Part shown: positions 1 to 5,589 of the stretch, piece after piece
Layout: each line of letters starts with the position of its first letter
How positions within the stretch are numbered: position 1 is the first letter of the stretch
Assembly (NCBI GenBank): GCA_030916555.1
Contig: JAUPWK010000091.1
Span: 1-12,912, forward strand
Reading direction: 5' to 3'
DNA: 12,912 nt
Source of the DNA: Patescibacteria group bacterium
GTDB lineage: Bacteria; Patescibacteriota; Patescibacteriia; UBA9934
The notes under the pieces: model-generated
What the model was told of the DNA's origin: nothing
The model's database searches: none
What the model saw: the letters and a program-made list of their open reading frames with translations, nothing else
Program-made: the position numbers and the translations under genes

Positions 1-1
1 T

Positions 2-181
2 GTGGGTCTTGGATTCAGGGCCGATTGGAAGGCGGGGGAACCAAGACCGGAGGCAAATGAAAAGATGACGGATTGGACATGGTTCGATCTGGATGCGTTG
101 CCCACGCCTATTTATCCGCCATCAAAACTGATTATTGACGCACACCGTACGGGAACGAGGTTTGTTGAAGGCAAGAAGTAA
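2..181 (+). CDS. Nudix hydrolase, C-terminal fragment
   Basis: The frame is open from the left edge to TAA at 179-181, giving 59 residues of a protein whose start lies outside the window. The visible part matches the C-terminal end of small Nudix hydrolases: GFRADW, then GEPRPEANEKM, then the hallmark W-x-WFDLDALPTP-x-YPPSK. In this family the stretch forms the last strands and helix, where an acidic residue before W-x-WF often helps close the substrate site. The Nudix box itself (GX5EX7REUXEEXGU) should lie upstream, so neither catalytic residues nor substrate (NDP sugars, oxidised nucleotides or similar) can be judged. It converges on trhO, 16 bp away, with a shared terminator. The family is fairly sure; the substrate is unknown. 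Confidence 0.72.
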   Translation: MGLGFRADWKAGEPRPEANEKMTDWTWFDLDALPTPIYPPSKLIIDAHRTGTRFVEGKK

Positions 182-183
182 CA

Positions 184-215
184 AAAATCCTCTCGTTTTA
201 GGACGAGAGGATTTT
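184..215. terminator. Bidirectional rho-independent terminator
   Basis: A perfect 12-bp inverted repeat (184-195 with 204-215, loop 196-203) has a GC-containing core (CCTCTCG/CGAGAGG) flanked by A4 on one side and T4 on the other, so it can end transcription in either direction. It lies 2 nt after the stop of the plus-strand Nudix gene. Its right arm also encodes the last residues of minus-strand trhO, so the trhO stop (198-200) falls in the loop. It therefore serves two convergent genes. Confidence 0.85.
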
Positions 216-1196
216 GAATTTTGCTTTCCGACCTTTGCGAATTTTGATACGTTCTTCGGTTGGGAGTGCTGCGATGGCACGGCAATCATCTGAGCAGGCG
301 CCGAGCATTTTGTTTTTGCAATCAGCACATTGGATGAAGAGTGCATGACAGAGATCGCTTGAGCAGTTGTCGTAGGTGTCCGCCGGGGATTTGCAGGTGA
401 AGCACTTGCCAAGTACATCCGGAGTGACTGCTTCTGCCATGCGGCCGTCAAAGACGAAGTTTTTGCCTTTGAACTTACTTTCAAGGCCAGCCTGTTCGAC
501 CTCATGTTTGTAGTTAATGATACCGCCGTAGAGCTGGGAGACATCATTGAAACCGTTGTGCTTCAGGAAGGCGCTGGCCTTCTCGCAGCGAATTCCACCG
601 GTGCAGTAGAGTAGCACTTTCTCGTCTTTTTTATCGTCGAGGAGCTTGATGACCTCCTGAAGCTCGTCGCCAAAGGTCTGCGAATGAGGGGCAACGGCAT
701 TTTCAAATTTACCGATGTCACTTTCGTACTTGTTGCGCATGTCGACCACGATAGCGCCTGCGTCCATGGCGGCGTTGAACTCTTGAGCATTGAGGTGTGT
801 GCCTACATTTGAAAGATCGTAGGACTGCGGATCAAGATCATCGGCAACGATTTGTTTGCGGACTTTGATGGTGAGTTTCCAGAAAGAGGTTGCCGGCTCC
901 TCTAACGCGTATTTAAATTCAACTTGAGAAAAGGCGGGGGAGGCATCAATTGCGGCGCGGAATTTTTCCAAGTTTGGTTTGGGAACACTGATTTGAGCAT
1001 TGATACCTTCGGTAGCGAGGTAGACACGGCCAAGTACGCCTAAGTTTTCCCACTCGATAAAGAGTTGGTCTCGGAGGGTTTGTGGGTCCTTAATTGGAAC
1101 ATAGCGATAAAATGACACCGTTTGTCGAGCAAAAGGCTCGGCAGCAAGTTTTTTGAGCGCCTGTTCACGATTCAGTTTATTTGCCAATTGGGGCAT
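198..1196 (-). CDS. trhO: tRNA uridine(34) hydroxylase TrhO (rhodanese family, UPF0176)
   Basis: The 332-residue product fits the YceA/TrhO family (E. coli about 350). TrhO hydroxylates wobble uridine 34 of tRNA to ho5U using O2, the first step toward cmo5U/mo5U. Domains in order are an N-terminal acylphosphatase-like domain (about 25-115, with VYLATEGINAQIS), a rhodanese domain (about 133-240) with active-site loop YCTGGIRCEKAS (Cys198), and a C-terminal region with eight cysteines (265, 268, 278, 283, 290, 293, 301, 305) that probably bind metal. A basic tail ends the protein. ATG at 1196 is the only ATG start, because an in-frame stop lies five codons upstream. There is no Shine-Dalgarno sequence, and the promoter leaves only a few nt of leader. 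It is divergent from murI and monocistronic, with its terminator inside its last codons. No key residue is missing. Confidence 0.95.
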   Translation of the reverse strand: MPQLANKLNREQALKKLAAEPFARQTVSFYRYVPIKDPQTLRDQLFIEWENLGVLGRVYLATEGINAQISVPKPNLEKFRAAIDASPAFSQVEFKYALEEPATSFWKLTIKVRKQIVADDLDPQSYDLSNVGTHLNAQEFNAAMDAGAIVVDMRNKYESDIGKFENAVAPHSQTFGDELQEVIKLLDDKKDEKVLLYCTGGIRCEKASAFLKHNGFNDVSQLYGGIINYKHEVEQAGLESKFKGKNFVFDGRMAEAVTPDVLGKCFTCKSPADTYDNCSSDLCHALFIQCADCKNKMLGACSDDCRAIAALPTEERIKIRKGRKAKFKILSS

Positions 1197-1207
1197 AAGC
1201 AGGCATG

Positions 1208-1236
1208 ATTATTTCAATTTTTCCTGATTCAGTCAA
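1208..1236 (-). promoter_or_regulatory. sigma70-type promoter of trhO (leaderless)
   Basis: Reading the minus strand, TTGACT (1236-1231) is followed by a 17-bp spacer and AATAAT (1213-1208). The -10 box ends 11 nt before the trhO ATG, so initiation about 7 nt downstream would give a leader of roughly 3-5 nt. Five of six -35 bases and five of six -10 bases match consensus. Confidence 0.7.
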
Positions 1237-1256
1237 TCATTTTGAAACTCCTTCCT

Positions 1257-2087
1257 ATGTCTATTGGCGTTTTTGATTCCGGTTACGGAGGATTAGTGGT
1301 TTTACGTGAACTTGTGAAGCAGTTACCTGAGTATTCATACGTGTATTTGGGTGATAATGCTCGTGCACCTTATGGAACGCGTACTCCTGAAGAAATTTAT
1401 CAATTTACCTTGCAAGCCGTAGATAAACTCTTCGCGGAAGGCTGCGAGCTCGTGATTCTTGCGTGTAACACTGCTTCCGCAAACGCGCTTCGCCGAATTC
1501 AGCAACACGATCTCTTGCGTTATCCCGGTAAGAAGGTGCTCGGTATCTTGGTTCCAACCATCGAACAGATTACGGGTTTACCTTGGAGTGCTTTGCATCC
1601 CTACCCACAAGCTATAAATATCGGTGTGTTCGCAACTCAAGCGACCGTGAATTCACATGCCTACAAAACTGAGATCCTGCATCGTAACCCTCAGGCTAAG
1701 GTGGTGGAGGTTGCTTGTCCAGAGCTTGCGACCTTGATTGAGAGCGGGGCTGATGAGGTAGTTTTGCGTGATTACGTAAAGCAATGCGTGGATCAATTAC
1801 GGTCAGAGCTCCCAGATGTTGATGCGGTGCTTTTGGGTTGTACACACTATCCACTTGTACTTGAGCATTTTGTGTCCGAACTTCCGGGAATACCGGTGTT
1901 TGATCAGGGGCAGATTACCGCTGATGCGTTGCGAGCCTATTTGAGTAATCATCCGGAGCTTGAAAAGCGCTTACCAAGAGAAGGGGATTGGCGTTTCTTG
2001 ACTACGGCTGAGCCCGAGCTCATCGAGCCATTGGCAACAGCATTTTTTGGTCTGCCAATACAGTATGAGAAGGTCGTGTTATCATGA
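1257..2087 (+). CDS. murI: Glutamate racemase MurI
   Basis: The product interconverts L- and D-glutamate in the cytoplasm, supplying D-Glu for the MurD step of peptidoglycan synthesis. It is 276 residues, normal for the family. Both catalytic cysteines are present: Cys70 in LACNTASAN and Cys195 in LLGCTHYPL, with His197. Asp7 in FDSGYGGL and the GDNARAPYG loop (32-40) complete the substrate pocket. I chose ATG 1257 because family members begin with M-x-IGVFDSG. An in-frame TTG at 1242 would add five residues (MKLLP) and has no support. No Shine-Dalgarno sequence precedes the ATG, and only weak -10-like matches lie in the 60-bp gap to divergent trhO. The stop is TGA, which shows that TGA is a stop codon in this genome. 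The coiled-coil gene follows 46 bp later. Confidence 0.95.
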   Translation: MSIGVFDSGYGGLVVLRELVKQLPEYSYVYLGDNARAPYGTRTPEEIYQFTLQAVDKLFAEGCELVILACNTASANALRRIQQHDLLRYPGKKVLGILVPTIEQITGLPWSALHPYPQAINIGVFATQATVNSHAYKTEILHRNPQAKVVEVACPELATLIESGADEVVLRDYVKQCVDQLRSELPDVDAVLLGCTHYPLVLEHFVSELPGIPVFDQGQITADALRAYLSNHPELEKRLPREGDWRFLTTAEPELIEPLATAFFGLPIQYEKVVLS

Positions 2088-2133
2088 TGCCCGTCACAAC
2101 TTTACTCTTTCTCCACTCCATTAATTTCTGGTT

Positions 2134-2481
2134 ATGAAAGATTTGACCGAGGTGTACAATCGTTTGAAATTGAAGAAATCCCAGCGTAAGGATCTACGCA
2201 CGTCATTCCAGGACGAATTGAAAAACAACAAACGTTATCAAGAATTGCTTGAAAAGATTAACGAATTAAAGATCGAAAAGAAATCGATTGAAAATGAGGT
2301 TTTGTCTCGTGAGATGGACAGGGCGAAGCTTGAAGAGTTGAGTTTAGACATTAAAACTGATACTGAGATGTTGACCGATATTACGCTCAACATGTTTTTA
2401 GCACAGGAGCCGGTCGAGATTGTTGATGAAGTAAATAATAAATGGACGCCGGTGTTTGCGGTGCGTTTCCGAAAGGGGTAG
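2134..2481 (+). CDS. Small charged coiled-coil protein, unknown function
   Basis: I do not recognise this 115-residue protein. About residues 1-85 are almost entirely charged and helical, rich in Lys and Glu with regularly spaced Leu/Ile (for example ELLEKINELKIEKKSIENEV), which predicts a long coiled coil. The last 25 residues change character (VNNKWTPVFAVRFRKG) and look like short beta strands with a basic end. There is no signal peptide or membrane segment, so it is probably cytoplasmic. It starts 46 bp after murI and ends about 75 bp before secD, which has its own promoter, so it may be the last gene of a murI transcript. Codon use resembles its neighbours and no overlapping frame competes. 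It is likely a real gene, but its function cannot be inferred. Confidence 0.75.
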   Translation: MKDLTEVYNRLKLKKSQRKDLRTSFQDELKNNKRYQELLEKINELKIEKKSIENEVLSREMDRAKLEELSLDIKTDTEMLTDITLNMFLAQEPVEIVDEVNNKWTPVFAVRFRKG

Positions 2482-2508
2482 GTAAAAAGGGCTAAAATAG
2501 CCTGTACC
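2481..2508 (+). other. Small hairpin between coiled-coil gene and secD
   Basis: GGCTA-AAA-TAGCC (2490-2502) is a 5-bp perfect stem, with GGTA (2481-2484) and TACC (2505-2508) able to pair outside it across a mismatched interior. There is no T-run after it, so it is not a standard intrinsic terminator. The loop strand also contains TAAAAT (2493-2498), a possible -10 box, but no -35 box sits at the right distance. The role is unclear. Confidence 0.3.
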
Positions 2509-2518
2509 CAGTCATCAC

Positions 2519-2547
2519 TTGCGGAAAACCCGGCGTTTTTCTAGAAT
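2519..2547 (+). promoter_or_regulatory. sigma70-type promoter of secDF (leaderless)
   Basis: TTGCGG (2519-2524), a 17-bp spacer and TAGAAT (2542-2547) form a good promoter. The -10 box ends 10 nt before ATG 2558, so the mRNA would begin within a few nt of the start codon. This promoter also rules out the upstream in-frame starts TTG 2519 and ATG 2546, which would fall inside it. Confidence 0.7.
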
Positions 2548-2557
2548 GCTCCCGACT

Positions 2558-4600
2558 ATGAACAAATACGCCGCTAAAGGAGGTTTTTCAAAACGTCAGG
2601 CCAGATGGGGTGCAGTTGCGGTATTCGTGGCCTTTGTGATTGGCTGCGGGATTGCATATCCAAAACCTTGGAATCAGGCCATGTCGGCCATGGAGAGCGC
2701 AGCGCATTTCCACTTGCCGTATTTGCCAGAATCAGAATTCCGATTGGGTCTCGACCTGCAAGGTGGGGCTCATTTGGTGTATGAGGCGGATATGTCCGCA
2801 ATTCCCGAGGCTGATCGCAACGATGCCTTATCGGGCGTGCGCGACGTTGTTGAGCGTCGGGTGAATGCATTTGGCGTGTCTGAACCAATCGTGCAGACGA
2901 CTGCCAGTGCTGGTCACTACCGTGTGATCGTCGATTTGCCTGGCGTAAGCAACGTAGCTGAGGCTGTGAAGCAGATTGGTGAGACTCCGGTTTTAACCTT
3001 CCGCATTCCAGATGAAAACGTGAGCGTAGATCCAACCGCTGAACAGCAGGCACAAATCGATGCAGCTCAGGAGACGGAACGAAATAATGCACTCGATGTC
3101 CTTGATCGCGCTTTAGCTGGGGAAGATTTTTCAGCTTTGGCTAAGGAGAAATCAATTGACTCTGCCACGAAGGACAGTGACGGGTATGTTGGCTTCATCA
3201 GTTCTGAAGATCCAGAGTATGGTGGTTTGGCTGACCGCATTCAGAATGATAACCTGCGCAAGGGAATCATTAAGGGTCTGTATGAGGGTACGTCGCGAAT
3301 GCATATCGTGAAGTATCTTTCACGCAAGACTGAAACTGAACCAATGATCTCTCACATTTTGATCTGTTACTCGGGCGCTACGGGATGTACGCAGACACGT
3401 ACGAAAGAAGAGGCAAAGGCCATGATCGATGATATTGCTGGTCGCGTGTCGAAATCAACGTTTGCAAGTTTTGCAACTGATAAATCCGATGATCCAGGAA
3501 GTAAAACCTCTGGTGGTGATCTTGGGTACATTAAACCAGGCGAAACTGTCGAAGCTTTTGACACGGCTGCCTTTGCGCTTAAGAATGGTCAGATCTCTGA
3601 AGTTATTGAGACAGAGTTTGGTTATCATCTGGTTTATCGTTCTACGTCACGAAATGTTCCGTATTACGAGATTGCACAGATCGAGATGCCTTGGACCACG
3701 TTGTCTGACATTTTCGTTGTAGATCCTTGGAAGAATACTGAGCTTTCCGGCAAGCACGTGAAGCACGCAAGCGTTGGTTTTGACCAGAATACTGGGGAGC
3801 CATACGTTATTCTTGACTTCAATGATGAGGGAGCCGAGCTCTTTACTCAATTGACACAGGACAACCTTGGTAAGGTGATTGGAATCTTTTTGGATGGTCA
3901 GGCAATCACCGTACCAACAGTTCAGCAGGTTATTTACGGTGGTCAGGCCACGATTACTGGTAGTTTTACGGTTGACGAAGCCAAGCTTTTGTCACAACGT
4001 TTGAACGCCGGTGCTTTGCCTGTGCCAATCACAGTAGTCAGTCAGCAGACCATTGGTCCAGCCCTTGGCCAGGCATCACTTGATAAGAGTATTCAGGCAG
4101 GTTTGGTCGGTTTTGCGCTTATCGCACTTTTCATGGTGGCGTATTACCGTTTGGCCGGGTTCCTTGCCATTGTAGCTCTGACTTTCTACGCGGTGGCCAA
4201 CTTGGCGCTCTATAAAATCTTCGGTGTCACTATTACGTTGGCAGGTATTGCTGGTTTTGTGTTGTCGCTTGGTATCGCAGTGGATGCGAACGTGTTGATC
4301 TTTGAGCGTCTTAAAGAAGAGTTGCGGAGTGGGCGCGATTTGCCTACCGCGGCTGATGAGGCATTTCGTCGTGCTTGGCCATCAATTCGGGATGGTAACT
4401 TAACGACACTTATCGCTACGGGTGTGCTGTACTGGATTGGGGAAGGTTTTATTCGCGGCTTTGCACTTACCCTGACGGTTGGTGTGCTTATGTCCATGTT
4501 TAGCGCCATGGCAGTGACTCACGTGCTGTTTAAGTTGATCATTAATCTTAAATGTTTGCGCAAGCCAGTCTTCTTCTTAGGTATTGAACGAACCAAGTAG
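2558..4600 (+). CDS. secD: Protein translocase subunit SecD with inserted parvulin domains
   Basis: SecD works with SecF at the SecYEG channel, using the proton gradient to pull exported proteins outward. From ATG 2558 the protein is 680 residues. Family landmarks in order are TM1 (about 15-34), the FRLGLDLQGGAHL motif (61-73), P1 base strands up to LTFRIP (147-151), P1 resuming at about 390 (LSGKHV) with GIFLDG and ITGSFT, NAGALPVPI (483-491), then five TM helices (about 511-662) including the proton-pathway motif VDANVLIFERLKEE (575-588). Between about 153 and 389 lies an insertion absent from ordinary SecD, containing a PpiC-type parvulin domain (about 262-361: SHILIC, GGDLGY, FGYHLVY) and a degenerate copy before it (about 175-258). 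The whole gene is one open frame. secF begins 1 bp after the stop. Confidence 0.95.
   Translation: MNKYAAKGGFSKRQARWGAVAVFVAFVIGCGIAYPKPWNQAMSAMESAAHFHLPYLPESEFRLGLDLQGGAHLVYEADMSAIPEADRNDALSGVRDVVERRVNAFGVSEPIVQTTASAGHYRVIVDLPGVSNVAEAVKQIGETPVLTFRIPDENVSVDPTAEQQAQIDAAQETERNNALDVLDRALAGEDFSALAKEKSIDSATKDSDGYVGFISSEDPEYGGLADRIQNDNLRKGIIKGLYEGTSRMHIVKYLSRKTETEPMISHILICYSGATGCTQTRTKEEAKAMIDDIAGRVSKSTFASFATDKSDDPGSKTSGGDLGYIKPGETVEAFDTAAFALKNGQISEVIETEFGYHLVYRSTSRNVPYYEIAQIEMPWTTLSDIFVVDPWKNTELSGKHVKHASVGFDQNTGEPYVILDFNDEGAELFTQLTQDNLGKVIGIFLDGQAITVPTVQQVIYGGQATITGSFTVDEAKLLSQRLNAGALPVPITVVSQQTIGPALGQASLDKSIQAGLVGFALIALFMVAYYRLAGFLAIVALTFYAVANLALYKIFGVTITLAGIAGFVLSLGIAVDANVLIFERLKEELRSGRDLPTAADEAFRRAWPSIRDGNLTTLIATGVLYWIGEGFIRGFALTLTVGVLMSMFSAMAVTHVLFKLIINLKCLRKPVFFLGIERTK
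3014..3724 (+). other. Parvulin (PpiC-type rotamase) insertion inside SecD P1
   Basis: Residues about 153-389 of SecD. The second half (about 262-361, positions 3341-3640) has the full parvulin order: SHIL strand with His266, helix EEAKAMIDDI, FASFATDKSDDPGSK, GGDLGYI, the VEAFDTAAFAL helix, GQISEVIETEFGYHLVY with His357. These two histidines correspond to the conserved pair of the parvulin active site. The first half (about 175-258, positions 3080-3331) repeats the pattern imperfectly: ALDVLDRALAGEDFSALAKEKS, DGYVGFI, then MHIVKYLSRK. It lacks the SHIL strand and is probably structural. Being in P1, the module would face the outside of the cytoplasmic membrane. Domain edges are estimated by eye. 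Confidence 0.85.
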
Positions 4601-4601
4601 T

Positions 4602-5501
4602 ATGAAGTCTTTGAATGTCATTGCATACGCCAAGCTCTGGGTAGGCTTCTCTGCGCTTCTCATTGTTGCTTCTCTTGTTACGCTCGTAATCCTGAAGCCA
4701 AACTTTGGTATTGATTTTACCGGCGGAAGCTTGATGGAAATTACGGTGAAGGATTCCTCAAACCAGGCACTGCACGCTGAGCTCTTGGGTCTCGGAAAGG
4801 AAGCCGTGGTGCAATCTTCCGGTGAGGATAGCTACTTTGTGCGTTTGGGGGTGATTACTGAATCTGAACATCAGGAGATCCTTTCTGGCCTGCGCATCAC
4901 GCACCCAGACGTTATTGAAAGCAAGTTTGATTCTGTTGGACCGGTGATTGGAGATCAGCTAAAAAAAGACGCTGCGGTGGCGGTGGTGGTACTACTTGTT
5001 CTGATTGCTCTGTATATCGCTTGGGCTTTTCGTCGTGTATCTGAGCCGGTTCCATCTTGGAAATACGGTATCGCTACGCTATTTGCCGCATTTCACGATG
5101 TCATTATTCCGCTTGGAGTCTTTGCGATTTTGGGCAGAACACTTGGCTATCAGATCGATATCGCTTTTGTAGCGGCTATGCTCACTATTCTCGGATACTC
5201 AATCAACGACACGATTGTAGTTTTTGATCGAACCCGTGAGAATTTGGGCCGCTACCGACACTCAAGCAAGTCCTTCGGTGAGATTGTGAATCAAAGTATT
5301 GTGGAAACCCTTGGTCGATCCTTGAACACGACACTTACCACCTTGCTGCCACTTATTGCTATCTTTGCGGTGGGTGGTGAGACAACTCGTCCATTTGTGC
5401 TGGCATTGATCGTGGGTATCGTTGCCGGTGCTTACTCCTCGATTTTCTTCGCAAGCCCGATGCTCGTTTTGTGGGATTCGTGGTCACATCGAATCAAGTA
5501 G
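4602..5501 (+). CDS. secF: Protein translocase subunit SecF
   Basis: This is the partner of SecD in the accessory Sec translocase complex of the cytoplasmic membrane. It is 299 residues, typical for SecF. TM1 is at about 10-31, followed by GIDFTGGSLMEI (36-47), a short extracytoplasmic P4 domain, SVGPVIGDQLKKDA before TM2, five C-terminal TM helices, the signature GYSINDTIVVFDRTREN in TM4 and the terminal SIFFASPMLVLWD segment. The P4 domain has no insertion, unlike P1 of SecD. ATG 4602 lies 1 bp after the secD stop, implying translational coupling, and no Shine-Dalgarno sequence precedes it. An in-frame TTG at 4584 would add six residues inside secD and is less likely. A strong terminator follows the stop. 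Confidence 0.95.
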   Translation: MKSLNVIAYAKLWVGFSALLIVASLVTLVILKPNFGIDFTGGSLMEITVKDSSNQALHAELLGLGKEAVVQSSGEDSYFVRLGVITESEHQEILSGLRITHPDVIESKFDSVGPVIGDQLKKDAAVAVVVLLVLIALYIAWAFRRVSEPVPSWKYGIATLFAAFHDVIIPLGVFAILGRTLGYQIDIAFVAAMLTILGYSINDTIVVFDRTRENLGRYRHSSKSFGEIVNQSIVETLGRSLNTTLTTLLPLIAIFAVGGETTRPFVLALIVGIVAGAYSSIFFASPMLVLWDSWSHRIK

Positions 5502-5523
5502 TCGTTTCTGCCTGTTCTGAGGT

Positions 5524-5556
5524 AAAAAAATCGCCTGTGTTTCGGGCGATTTTTTT
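5524..5556. terminator. Rho-independent terminator after secF
   Basis: This is a perfect 12-bp stem: A7-TCGCC (5524-5535) pairs with GGCGA-T7 (5545-5556) around a 9-nt loop, with seven Ts at the end. It lies 22 bp after the secF stop and just before the next promoter, so it separates secDF from the downstream run. The A-run on the other arm makes the structure symmetrical, but no minus-strand gene ends here. Confidence 0.9.
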
Positions 5557-5569
5557 GTCGTAAAGCTCA

Positions 5570-5578
5570 TGTTATACT
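5570..5578 (+). promoter_or_regulatory. Extended -10 promoter of the 5590 gene run
   Basis: TGTTATACT is an extended -10 element (TG-n-TATACT, 5570-5578). The -35 position (about 5550-5555) holds only the T-run of the preceding terminator, so recognition would depend on the TG extension. The box ends 11 nt before ATG 5590, the same geometry as the trhO and secD promoters, again implying a near-leaderless mRNA. Confidence 0.6.
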
Positions 5579-5589
5579 GCTCATATCCT

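Noticed and set aside
1242..1256. TTG start five codons upstream of murI ATG
   Set aside because: Glutamate racemases begin at M-x-IGVFDSG; the extra residues MKLLP have no support and no Shine-Dalgarno sequence.
2085..2133. TGA read as glycine (Gracilibacteria-type code) extending murI
   Set aside because: Readthrough would leave the family's normal C-terminus and run into the next gene; MurI ends at standard length at this TGA.
2490..2502. Hairpin before secD as an intrinsic terminator
   Set aside because: The stem is only 5 bp and there is no T-run, so it is kept only as a low-confidence structure.
2519..2557. TTG 2519 or ATG 2546 as secD start
   Set aside because: They lie in the -35 and -10 elements of a good promoter; ATG 2558 is at the expected distance and leaves the signal-anchor intact.
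2574..3092. 172-residue open frame on the minus strand inside secD
   Set aside because: It is antisense to the well-conserved SecD N-terminal region, has no recognisable motif and an improbable His/Gln/Arg/Pro-rich composition.
5569..5589. ATG 5569 as start of the membrane partner protein
   Set aside because: It overlaps the extended -10 TGTTATACT; ATG 5590 has the same spacing as the other promoters here.
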